Positions 11,640 to 22,597 of a stretch of DNA of 64,000 nucleotides are shown here, piece by piece. The notes under the pieces are model-generated. The model did no database searches and was not told the DNA's origin. It was given only the letters and a program-made list of their open reading frames with translations. This stretch comes from Wyeomyia smithii (taxonomy: Eukaryota; Arthropoda; Insecta; Diptera; Culicidae): contig NC_073696.1 in NCBI RefSeq assembly GCF_029784165.1, positions 235,477,271 through 235,541,270 of the forward strand, read 5' to 3'. Position numbers and translations under genes: made by a program. The stretch's first letter is position 1, and each line of letters begins with the position of its first letter.

Positions 11640-12085
11640 TTTTTTTGAAAGTTCCAGTATTTTGCAAGTCATAGAAACGTTCGGTGTGATGAACCACTTC
11701 AACTGCCCACCAATAAAAGTATTTGACTTGTTGGATTCCACTTCCCATGCATGCCAGAGATTCCCATGCTCTTAGTTCCATTTTAAGGGAACAAACCACA
11801 GCAGGGTTCTGGTCCTATGAACTGATGAGACAAACCAAGTCTTGTCAGTTCATTGACTCTCGTTTCCACCGATTCCACAGTGACCAGGAACCCAGAATAA
11901 ATTAGTTGATCATTACAACCCAGTGTTTGAAGTGAATGAGCACACTCCCAAACAAGTTTAGATGTGCATGTCGCAGACTACAGAGCATTTAAAGCTCCTT
12001 AACTGTCGGAGATGATGCTAATGTTTGAGTGTCTGTAATTTCTGCATAGTTTCATAAACTTTGCAGTAAAAAAGAGCTTTTTACG
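11640..12085 (-). pseudogene. LINE RNase H domain, C-terminal part (broken)
   Basis: Conceptual minus-strand translation shows LFWVPGHCGIGGNE, the conserved RNase H motif near the last catalytic residue. Upstream is an ISDS...LKAL-like block. Several stops interrupt it. RNase H in a non-LTR element points to the I/LOA groups. The matching N-terminal half lies at 13200-13480, and a mariner remnant lies between them. Confidence 0.65.
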
Positions 12086-12116
12086 AATTGTGGTAAAAAA
12101 TAACTGAGACATATTC

Positions 12117-13175
12117 TACGCCTTTGCGAGCGGCCTTCCGACAGTTTACCGGAACATTCGCCATGGCGGACGATATCATGCGTATAGGCTTTTTTAGAGT
12201 TCTTCCTTCGTACTATTTATCAATTTCTCCTCAGTTTTCGCGACAAAATTGTTGGAGTAGATCTTACGCTTCAGGATTACCCAGAAATCCACGATGGGAC
12301 GCAACTTGGGGTAGGTGTTTGGGGACGTTGGGCGAGATCACCGACTTTGGTACCACATCGATATTTTGCCACTCCATCTACTCCAACGATCACTTCGAGT
12401 AATGAGCCGATCCGACCAAAACACCGCGTCTTCGGTCTTATGGTATTTCTTGATGAACGACGCAACTTCCAGCAACCACTTCGTACTATAAATTTCCCCG
12501 TTCATGGCCAGTCCGGAGCAGCTGTGACAGCCGCTTCTCGCTGATTGTCAGCCACAGCAGCAACTTCTTAGGGAACCTCATGTGTGAAATAAACAACAAA
12601 AAATGTCCTAGTTTTAATATCTTTATTAAATTGATATTTTTGATTTGGCTGAAACTTTGCATAGAGGTTGCTATAGGCACAAGATGCCATTTGGTGCTAT
12701 TGGCTTAATTTTTTGGAACACGACCCTCATTCGAGAAGCTATTGGAAAATGCTATTTTAGGAAGGTATTGATGATTACAAATATTTTTAGGGCCAAAACG
12801 GTTTGAAATAGGGCCAAAATGGTTTAAATAGCACAAAATGGCATCTTTTGCCTATAGAAACGTCTATGCAAAGTTTCAGCCAAATGAAAAAAAAAAACGA
12901 TTGCCCCTTTTTTTGTGAAATTGCTTAGATGCCAAAAAGGGCCTATCCGGTGTCAACGAACTGCTGCATGATGTCCGTTTTCGACGCGATGGGGTACCGT
13001 TCTTTGAACGCGCTGACTTCTGAAAGGAGTAGCTGCACTGTTTTCGCCATCACGGTTAGAGTTCGACTGATAGAGCTGTCAAATTTTTTCTCTGACTTAT
13101 GGGTTACTATGATTGATGCTGCATGGGTAGTTTCGTCAGTGCGTGTGACGGTAAACCCATGAAAAATCGTCAATT
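12117..13175 (-). mobile_element. Mariner-like element remnant, copy 1
   Basis: The minus strand begins near 13175 with a 5' leader matching copy 2 (33490-33585). It is followed by transposase N-terminal residues AFKERYPIASKTDIMQQFVD. Downstream, FPKKLLLWLTISEK and a degraded C-terminal segment near 12280-12465 match the same family. The middle of the transposase is missing and replaced by a palindromic repeat (12585-12940). The element has split a LINE RNase H region. Confidence 0.75.
12585..12940. repeat. Palindromic repeat inside the mariner remnant
   Basis: Inverted arms contain ATTTGGCTGAAACTTTGCAT and its complement, and AGATGCCATTTGG with its complement, around a centre near 12760. 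The same family forms part of the large palindrome arms at 42960-43150 and 43700-43860, which share GGCTGAAAC and CTATAGGCA blocks. Short TSDs were not seen. Confidence 0.65.
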
Positions 13176-13199
13176 ATTGTCCAGTTTTTTTTACTGCAA

Positions 13200-13850
13200 A
13201 CGTGAACAGAACATTCTAGAATTGCTTTGACTTCAGCTTGGAAGACAGTTGTTCATTGGAATTGATTGGGCTATTCCTGGATCAGTTGTCCCTGTTGCCA
13301 CTGGATTGTTAATTTTTGAACCATCTGTGTAGAAAATGATTGATTCTGGATGGAGATCAGAACCATCGCGTTCCCAAACATCAAGTCGTCTTTGAAAATG
13401 GTACCTTCTCTACATCCAGTCTTCATTGTCGATTACCAGCGGATTGATATGAATTGTTTTTAGAATATTCAGATGACCTGTTAGGTCATCTTCAAACAAG
13501 ATGATCTTTTAATCCGTAAAGGTCTCTTTTCGGTTTCTAATTGTATGAATTGATGTAGTGGAAGCATTGAAAAAGCTTCCAATGCCTTGGTAGGTGTGCT
13601 TATCATTGCACCCGTTTTTTGAGAGAGTTGCTAGTCGTTGAAGTTTTTCCAACTGGTCTAGAGCACCGTTTTCCTTTGCTTTGAGATTAGTTATCAAAGG
13701 CTCCTTTAATATCGAGGAATCGGGGTGAAATATCTTTCACAGCAAAAGATTTCTCTAGTTTTGCAACTAAGGTGTGGGGGGCAGTTACCGACGATTTTCC
13801 CTCCTGGTAAGGAAATTGACATTTGTTAAAAAGAGTTTTAGGGAGATATG
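13200..13850 (-). pseudogene. LINE RT C-terminus and RNase H N-terminal part (broken)
   Basis: The minus strand reads a post-RT segment (QLEKLQRLATLSKNG, 13509-13697) and then an RNase H start with FSTQMVQKL/IIFYTDGSK-like residues near 13310-13340. It then runs towards FQAEVKAILEC near 13230. Stops and frameshifts are present. It is the upstream half of the fragment at 11640-12085, interrupted by the mariner insertion. Confidence 0.55.
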
Positions 13851-14205
13851 ACGCCTTGATGAGCTTACCGATATTTTTTTTAATTATTTATTTTGAGAAG
13901 GACCAAAGATGAGCTGATTGGCCTAGACCACATAAAAACTTGTTACAAAATGGTAAGAAAAAAATTAGGATTTTTTTAAGAACAATTCATTGTACATGTT
14001 TCAAATTCGCATATTTTTTGTATGTTGACTATACATTTTTACGTTAAATACGAAGTTTGACGTAATTTCAGTCAAAAAATTTTTTTTTTCAATAGGGGGG
14101 GGGGGGGGGGCGGGGAGTTTGTAATGATTTATTTATGTACTAAAATATCTATTCAGAATTAATATTGTGGGTTCTGCCACAAATGGTGACATTTCAACAC
14201 TATTA

Positions 14206-14884
<679 letters not shown>

Positions 14885-15128
14885 TGTTTTTTTGTTTCAG
14901 GTGGAGGGGAAATTTGCATCCAAACCCCTGAGGTGACCAACCTCAGGGAGTGTGGGGTTGGTTTGAATCAGTGACCGGACCCACTAAAACCCCTCCAGTC
15001 TCCAGCCCATAATACTCCCCGGGACCACCGCTAGGTATTGCTTCGGGGAGCGGCTTTTGTGCTCTGTGCACCCTCTTGGTTCTATAGATCTCTTTGCTAA
15101 CTTAGCTAACTAACCTGGAGACTGGCCG

Positions 15129-18100
15129 TTAGCTAACACTGGCGTGTCGGTGGTCAACCTGTCGCCTGTTTTGCAATTCTAAAACTATTTGAGAGGCGGC
15201 TGTACAAACCGCCCTCCAAATGTTTGGGTCTTTACACATCCTCCGAACTAGGTTGTCCGGAGTGGTGTCTGGCCCGCTCACTACCATCATGTCGCTCCGC
15301 GCATGCACAAAACGAGGGCACACGAAGAAGACATGCTCAGCAGTTTCTTCCGCATCCGCGCACTCGGGACACATGGGGGACCCCGCATGCCTGAATCTGT
15401 GTAGATACTGCCTGAAGCAACCATGACCTGACAGAATCTGTGTCAAGTGGAAGTTAACTTCTCCAAGGCGCCTCCCGACCCATCCGGATACGTCCGGAAT
15501 AAGTCGATGCGTCCATCTACCCTTTGCGGAATTGGACCATTCCTGCTGCCATCTGATCATCGAGAATGACCTTCTGGTGCCTCGTATACCCCTTGTGTCA
15601 CGTTGATCGAAGCATTCTACGTCCTCCTTAATGGCTATGCTGATAGGCATCATGCCGGACAGAACGCAGATTGCGTCGTATGACACTGTACGGTACGCGC
15701 TCACAACCCTCAGGCACATGAGCCTGTAGGTACTTTCCAGTTTTCGACGATGACTGTTGGTACCTAACGCTTTGGACCACGCTGGCCCACCATACCTAAG
15801 TATGGACGAAACCACGCTGGCAAGAAGTTTACGCTTGCTGCCATATACCGCTGAGCTATTGGACATCATTCGAGATAGTCCTGCAGCGGCCGTTGAAGCC
15901 CTCTTACAGGCATAGTCGACGTGACTCTTAAATGTGAGCTTATCGTCAACCATAACCCCCAAGAGCTTCAAGGAACGCCTTGAGGTAATGGTGCAGTCAC
16001 CGACTCTGACCACCGCCTGTTGCTCTAATTTGCGGTTGTTCACAACCGTAACCTCCGTTTTATGGTGCGCTAACTCCAGTTTCCTAGAGTGCATCCAGTC
16101 TTCGACCTTGCGTATGCAGTGTGCGGCCGTCAACTCGACCTCTTCGATCGACTCGCCGTAGACCTCTAGCGTGATGTCGTCTGCGAAACCGACGATCACA
16201 ACCCCTACAGGGAACTTTAGTTTCAACACCCCGTCATACATGACATTCCACAACACCGGGCCCAGGATGGAACCTTGCGGTACCCCTGCGGTGATTGGGA
16301 CGCACTTCTGACCCTCCTCCGTGTTGTAAACTAGTACCCGATTCTGGAAATAATTTTCCAAAATCTTGTACAACGACACCGGTACGTGGATGCTCCAAAG
16401 CGCGAGCGCTATGGAGTCCCAACTGGCGCTATTGAATGCATTCTTCACGTCAAGCGTGACGATTGCGCAATAGCGAATGCCCCAACTCTTACGCTGGAGT
16501 GCTACCTCTGCCGTCTTGGTGACAGAGAGAATAGCATCCAGCGTGGATCTACCTTTCCGGAAGCCGAACTGGTTACTTGCCAGACCGTTTACACCCTCTG
16601 TGTACTTCACCAGTCTGTTGAGGATAATCCTCTCAAGAACCTTGCCCGTAGTGTCCAGCAGACAGATAGGTCTGTATGCCGATGGGTCCCCTGGCGGTTT
16701 CCCAGCCTTCGGCAACAGCACCAATCTCTGTCGCTTCCACCTGTCCGGAAAGAGGCAGTCATCCAGGCACTTCTGCATGACTGCTCGAAATAGATCGGGG
16801 GCCACTTTCATGGCCGTCCTGATGGCCAAGTTCGGGATTCCATCCGGTCCCGGTGCCTTGCTCACCTTTAGGGAGTTGGCGATCACGATGAGTTCCTCAT
16901 TCGTAACCCTTACCTCCTCCACAACCTCTGCACGGCTGCCGTCTCTCACGGATTGGATGCCCGGCAGGTTGGCCGACCATCCCTGGTCTGTGTCTGAGAT
17001 ACTGGAACGTCGGACGTGAGACTCAGCAACCGGAGGCCAAGGATTTGGCTCGTGTCGTGGAAAGAGTCCCTCGATGATACGCTCCAGCATCGCTGGTGAT
17101 CGCTCTGCAGGCGCCAACACGCCTTTGGTCTTCGCCATTACGACTCTGTAGGCGTTGCCCCACGGATTCGTATTGGCACTCGCGCATAGCCTATCGAAGC
17201 AGGCCCTTTTGCTCGCCTTTATCGCACTTTTAAGCGCCGATCTTGCAGATCCGAATACTACACGGCGCTCTACCCTCTGTGCATCGGTACGTGCACGTTG
17301 CAACATCCGTCTTGCACGGAGGCACGCGCTACGGAGGTCCGCTATCGCGTCGGTCCACCAGTATACCGGTGACTTACCATTCCTAGGTTGGCAGGTCCTA
17401 GGCATGGTGGCGTCGCACGCCCGCGATAATGTGGCAACTAATTGGTCAGCACTCGGGCGGAGCCAACTGCCCCCCTCGCGCTCTCTTCTCATTGCTTCTG
17501 CAAATACCTCGGCATCGAAATGCGATGTCTTCCACCCGCGGACGGTCGGAGTATTGGCTCTACCCGTCGCCTGCCGCCTCACGTTCTGGACTACGCTATA
17601 GCAGACCGACTGGTGGTCACTATAGGTGTAGCCATCGTCTACCCTCCAGTTCACGATCAGTCCTGGGCTGGAGAACGTCACGTCGATGATCGACTCCGCA
17701 CCATTTCTGCTGAATGTACACTTGGTTCCAACGTTGGCCAGATCTAGGTTGAGCTTTGCCAAAGCTTCCAACAAGATCTGACCCCTCCGGTTCGTGCGGC
17801 GGCTTCCCCACTCAACAGCCCAAGCGTTGAAGTCGCCCGCCACTACTAAGGGTGTTAGTCCCGTCAGCTCCATAGATAACAAATCGACCATCTGGGTGAA
17901 CCTTTCGATAGACCAACGCGGCGGAGCATAACAACTGCAGTAGAACACTCCGTCCACCTTGGCAACCGCGTATCCTTCATTTGAGGTTGACACAACCTCC
18001 TGAACCGGGAACTTGCTGGTCGTGCATATGGCCGCCGTACTGGACTTATCTGCAACCCAATTACCGTTTCCGGGAGGAATGCAGTAGGGGTCCGATACGA

Positions 18101-18191
18101 TTGCGATGTCCGACCGCGACTCAGACGCTGCTTGGTATAGCAGCTGCTGTGCCGCATAGCAATGGTTCAGGTTCAATTGTGTCACCCTCAC
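15129..18191 (-). CDS. R1-clade ORF2: endonuclease-reverse transcriptase, intact frame
   Basis: 1020 codons without a stop. The N-terminal apurinic/apyrimidinic-type endonuclease has GDFNAWAVEWG (GDFN at 119-122) and later YSDHQSV, both catalytic-site motifs. It nicks target DNA in target-primed reverse transcription. The RT domain contains LKVSKAPGPDGIPN, GFRKGRSTLDAI, AGVPQGSILGPVLWN and GFADDITL (FADD at 669-672). Near the C-terminus, CPECADAEETAEHVFFVC is the C-x2-C-x(n)-H-x4-C motif usual after LINE RTs. The frame starts at GTG (18191-18189), overlapping the ORF1 stop as GTGA; no ATG is available at the junction. An ancestral ATGA stop/start overlap is a likely inference. No RNase H domain is present, as expected for the R1 clade. 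This copy could still make an active protein if ORF2 is initiated. Confidence 0.92.
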   Translation of the reverse strand: MRVTQLNLNHCYAAQQLLYQAASESRSDIAIVSDPYCIPPGNGNWVADKSSTAAICTTSKFPVQEVVSTSNEGYAVAKVDGVFYCSCYAPPRWSIERFTQMVDLLSMELTGLTPLVVAGDFNAWAVEWGSRRTNRRGQILLEALAKLNLDLANVGTKCTFSRNGAESIIDVTFSSPGLIVNWRVDDGYTYSDHQSVCYSVVQNVRRQATGRANTPTVRGWKTSHFDAEVFAEAMRREREGGSWLRPSADQLVATLSRACDATMPRTCQPRNGKSPVYWWTDAIADLRSACLRARRMLQRARTDAQRVERRVVFGSARSALKSAIKASKRACFDRLCASANTNPWGNAYRVVMAKTKGVLAPAERSPAMLERIIEGLFPRHEPNPWPPVAESHVRRSSISDTDQGWSANLPGIQSVRDGSRAEVVEEVRVTNEELIVIANSLKVSKAPGPDGIPNLAIRTAMKVAPDLFRAVMQKCLDDCLFPDRWKRQRLVLLPKAGKPPGDPSAYRPICLLDTTGKVLERIILNRLVKYTEGVNGLASNQFGFRKGRSTLDAILSVTKTAEVALQRKSWGIRYCAIVTLDVKNAFNSASWDSIALALWSIHVPVSLYKILENYFQNRVLVYNTEEGQKCVPITAGVPQGSILGPVLWNVMYDGVLKLKFPVGVVIVGFADDITLEVYGESIEEVELTAAHCIRKVEDWMHSRKLELAHHKTEVTVVNNRKLEQQAVVRVGDCTITSRRSLKLLGVMVDDKLTFKSHVDYACKRASTAAAGLSRMMSNSSAVYGSKRKLLASVVSSILRYGGPAWSKALGTNSHRRKLESTYRLMCLRVVSAYRTVSYDAICVLSGMMPISIAIKEDVECFDQRDTRGIRGTRRSFSMIRWQQEWSNSAKGRWTHRLIPDVSGWVGRRLGEVNFHLTQILSGHGCFRQYLHRFRHAGSPMCPECADAEETAEHVFFVCPRFVHARSDMMVVSGPDTTPDNLVRRMCKDPNIWRAVCTAASQIVLELQNRRQVDHRHASVS

Positions 18192-19613
18192 GCCCGTGGT
18201 TTCGTGGCCGCCTTACCGGCTGGGCACCGTGGGCCTCCCATAAAGTGCTTGGCGTCCCGTTTTCCAGTACATACCAAGCACTTGGGAGGCTCCCCGCAGT
18301 CTTTAGCTTTATGGCCAGCACCACCGCAACGCCTACATAACTGGCTCCTATCGGGCCCCTTGCAGGTCCAGGACTTGTGTCCTCCCTCGAAACACCTGAA
18401 GCAAACGTCCGGCTGCTGGAGTATGCTCAGGGGACATACTGACCAGCCAACCTTAAGTTTGGCTGTCTTCAGGGCCAGAGTTGCATCGGCCGATGCAAGC
18501 CGGAAAGTGGCCACCTGGGTCCCCGCTGGACCCTTTCGGAGGCGAATTACCTCAGTGGCTACTTCCACTCCGCACTTCTCCTTGAGGGCCTGTGCAATAT
18601 CGCACCTCTCGGTGATTTCATCCAGGTTTTTGAGCTGGAGAGTCACCTCTGAGGTGAGTGCCCGAATTTGCACATCTTTCCCGAGGACCTGCTCGGCTAC
18701 CGTCTTGTAGGCAGCGCCCTTGTTTTTAGCATCCTTACGGAGCTCAAGGATCATCTCGCCGGTGCGAGAACGACGGATGGTCCGCACATCCGCTCCCAGA
18801 TCCTTGAGCTGGGTTTCGCCTCTCATTTTCTTCAAGACTTCGGAGTACTTGGACCCCTCCGTCTTGAGTATGAGGGCGTCGCCCCTGCTTCGCGCCTTCT
18901 TTCCCATTTTTGGACGATTTGTCGCCTTCTCGTCGTTGCGCTTGCTGTCTTTTTGGCGCTTCCTTCCTCCCACGGTAACCCAAGGGTTTCCCGTAGCTGC
19001 CACTTCGGCAGACTTTTCGGCGGACTTGGAGGCCGTTGGTGTGCTATCTCGCGGGCTTAGCACAACCAACCGTTTCTTGCTGTTCTCGGGGGCTTCCCCC
19101 GGAGACTGCCTTGCTCTTTTTGCGGCTGACCCGGAGGCGCAAACCGCTGCAAACCGCTGCAAACGTGCAGGTGTCCGTTTGGACAGACTTCGTCGCCCTT
19201 CCGGTCACCTCCGTTGCATTCTTCTCTGCAGCCACCGCTCTTGCCTTGAGCTCGGCGTGCTCCTTCTTCGCAGCATCGACGGAGGACCGAAGCATGTAGA
19301 GAGCCTGCTTCAGGTACTTCGTCGTGTTGGTGCGACTTTTCGCAAACTCGATTATGGCATCGAGCTGCTCCGACAGCGCTACTACCTTCGGTAGCGTGTC
19401 TCGCTGTCTTCCGACCGCCTTTATCAACAGTGGACCAGCCACTGCGATGTCTTGCGTCGATCCGGTAGGCGTACTGCCTTTGCCGTCTTCGCAGGCGTCC
19501 TTTACTGCATCCATCTCCGCCTTTCTCGGCGGAGACCTCTGGATGCCTCCTCGTGCAAACGGGTTTTTCAACCCATCTGCGCCCAATTGTTGATCTTCAT
19601 TATTACTGTTCAT
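18188..19613 (-). pseudogene. R1-clade ORF1 (gag-like RNA-binding protein), one frameshift
   Basis: ATG at 19613 opens a charged, Ala-rich N-terminal region (about 157 codons, possible coiled coil). The frame then breaks at a perfect 10-bp tandem duplication, AAACCGCTGC at 19141-19150 and 19151-19160. The other frame continues to 18188 with a basic region and three CCHC-type zinc knuckles: CFRCFEGGHKSWTC, CRRCGGAGHKAKDC and a final CLVC...HFMGGPRC. Discounting one 10-bp copy gives 1416 nt (472 codons including stop), an integral length. ORF1 proteins of this clade bind element RNA and direct the RNP to its target. The lesion is recent-looking and single. Confidence 0.9.
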
Positions 19614-20449
<836 letters not shown>

Positions 20450-20586
20450 ACGCTTCTTTTTAAATTATTGAATGTTATTAGCTTTCGCAGTTAAGTTAAT
20501 GTAATTGTAGGAAAATTATTAAACCTACTTGTCAAGGAGAAAAAAAAAATGAATAAAACGAAACTTAAAATAAACTTAAAACTATC

Positions 20587-21054
20587 TTACTGATTATACA
20601 GTGGGCTAATCGTTGCAATTGAGGATTGCAACGATTTTTGTCGGAATTTGTTTATAATTTGGCTTGACATATTTTCTAATGTTTCTACATTAGTGAGCCT
20701 ATGTAGCTCGTTCGTGTTAAACCAGGGAGGACGCTTCAAAATCATTTTCAAAAGTTTATTCTGAATCCTTTGAAGTGTCTTCTTCCTGGTTGCACAATAA
20801 CTTGTCCAGATGGGAACTGCATATAACATTGATGGCCTAAAAATTTGTTTGTAAATTAACAGTTTATTCTTGAGACAAAGTCTAGAATTCCTGTTGATAA
20901 GAGGATATAAACATTTGATATACTTATTGCACTTTGACTGGATATTTTCAATGTGCTCCTTAAAAGTAAGATTCTTATCATAAATTAGCCCTAAGTATTT
21001 AACTTGATCAGACCAATTTAAGACCACACCGTGGTTATGGGTGGGTTTGAGAAA
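20587..21054 (-). pseudogene. Juan-like LINE RT C-terminus, 5'-truncated
   Basis: About 155 codons reading KYLGLIYDKNLTFKEHIENI, YPLINRNSRLCLKNKLLIYK and LYAVPIWTSYCATRKKTL to a natural stop at 20587. It closely matches the corresponding C-terminus at 58580-59040. The frame enters non-element sequence at about 21054, where the likely target duplication starts. It is dead by truncation. Confidence 0.88.
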
Positions 21055-21066
21055 TTCGGTCAAAAA

Positions 21067-21360
21067 TGATATTTGCTAACAAATCTCTAACTGCAGACAT
21101 TTTCGAAATATTCATACACAACTCGATTTAAATAAAATAAAGAAAAGTAAATGAATTTTTTTTCGAAACATTTAAAAAAAAAAACGGTTGCACTTTAAGA
21201 TCTGTTAACTAAGAACGTTTCTGATTTAAATTACACCATATGAAATAATAATATATGTACAAAAACTTATTGTTTTAAGACTTTAAAAAAAAAAATTTTT
21301 TTTTTCATCACGGCAAATTTTCAAATGTCGAATATCGACTATTTTTGATTTGACTGAATA
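21067..21360. other. No supported feature
   Basis: AT-rich sequence with A and T runs between the Juan fragment and the next MITE; no gene or terminal repeat was seen. Confidence 0.4.
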
Positions 21361-21551
21361 CACTGGGGTCGCTTTTTACGCGGGTTGTTTTTATGCGTTT
21401 TTTTAAACAGGGCATTTTTACAATAACGCGGATTATTTTTACTCGATTCGGAAGATTATTTGTACGCGGTATCAAATAAGTTTAGTATAAATATATCGAA
21501 TCTAATCTTTAAAATACGTTACAACCAACCGCGTAAAAAGCGACCCCAGTG
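21361..21551. mobile_element. 191-bp MITE, CACTGGGGTCGC ends, TA TSD
   Basis: The left end CACTGGGGTCGCTTTTTACG is inverted at the right end (CGTAAAAAGCGACCCCAGTG). TA is present at 21359-21360 and 21552-21553. The interior is AT-rich with ACGCGG motifs. The ends are related to those of the MITE at 45810-46050 in the tandem array. Likely a Tc1/mariner/pogo-type non-autonomous element. Confidence 0.92.
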
Positions 21552-21553
21552 TA

Positions 21554-22221
21554 CATGTATTTGGCTTAACAAACTGAGTATTTTTCACAGATGAAGAATT
21601 TTTTTAGACTCGAGGGCAATTTCCCAAAAGAGCGTATACATTTTGGTGAAGGTTTTATTCTAAGTAGGTAGCCTAGAAAAACTGTCTGAGAAAGAGGAGT
21701 CAGAAAATTGTGATGCCTTGTAAAAAATATACACCAAAAATTTTTTTCTGGCTCTAGTTTACTAAAAAAGAGGTTATTTTTTAACTTGTAATAAATGGAA
21801 ACGAATTGAGTTTTCCCCTCAAATTTGAAACTTGACATTATTCCAAAACATTCCAAGCAATCTTGGATGAGGAAATTTAGGGATGGAGAAAGTTTAAAAG
21901 ATTTGTTTCAATTTCAAAATTTTTGAGAATAACACTGGTCGATAAAAGCGAAAAAATCTAGCCTTTGTAAAATTGCGTCACCCTACCGGTCGGGTTCGTC
22001 GCTTCAACTTTATGTTTACGAGAAAACTCATTTAAGTCTTTGTAAAAATGTTGCTGGCTAGGGGCACTAAAATTCACAGGAATGATTAGAAAGCTATATC
22101 TTTCATTTTTTCCAATTCGAGCTTTGGAGCCCGTGACCAGTGTGATCGAATCGCAATGATGCAATGTGTTTTTATGAAAATACGCTTTTCGTTAGTTATT
22201 TTCAGTTTTTTAGCAACAAAC
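21554..22221. other. No supported feature
   Basis: No gene, repeat boundary or RNA was recognised. Short frames on the minus strand show no domain. Confidence 0.4.
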
Positions 22222-22233
22222 ATAGGTTTATTG

Positions 22234-22585
22234 TAGAGCGGGGGCCTAGTGTGGTTGGTAACGTCTCCGCCAACCACGCTCGACGCCTGGGTTCGAATCC
22301 CACCGCCGATATAGGTGTCGATGGTTGTGAGGTGGCGTGATCCACTCACAACCAACCCAGCTGGTCTAGATTCAATCCTAGCCGACACCGGGAAATTTTC
22401 TGAGGCGAAAAATCTCTGGGATCACGCCTTCCATCGCATGAGGAAGTAAAGCCGTTGGCGCCGGTCCGTTAATAAACGGGTCGTGAGTTAGGGTCCTGGG
22501 TGTGGAGTCGCCTCCCTGGGCGTCGGTGATTGGCCACAACAGTAGCGGAACTAGACCGACGGAAAATAAGCGAGGATAAAAAAAA
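22234..22585 (+). mobile_element. tRNA-derived SINE with perfect 12-bp TSD
   Basis: A polymerase III-type head has an A-box-like TAGTGTGGTTGGT (about 22247-22259) and a B box GGTTCGAATCC (22290-22300). The body ends in GGATAAAAAAAA. ATAGGTTTATTG is repeated perfectly at 22222-22233 and 22586-22597. The 3' half recurs inverted in every unit of the tandem array (first at 44741-44872). Mobilisation by a LINE is known for such elements; the partner cannot be named here. Confidence 0.92.
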
Positions 22586-22597
22586 ATAGGTTTATTG

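Noticed and set aside
14095..14111. G run after a T run as a possible G-quadruplex regulatory site
   Set aside because: It lies at the 3' end of the truncated Juan-like LINE; the full copy has a shorter G run in the same place, so it is element tail with slippage.
22234..22310. tRNA gene
   Set aside because: A and B boxes are present but the sequence does not fold as a complete tRNA, and it is followed by a SINE body with tail and TSD. The same applies to 32839-32890.
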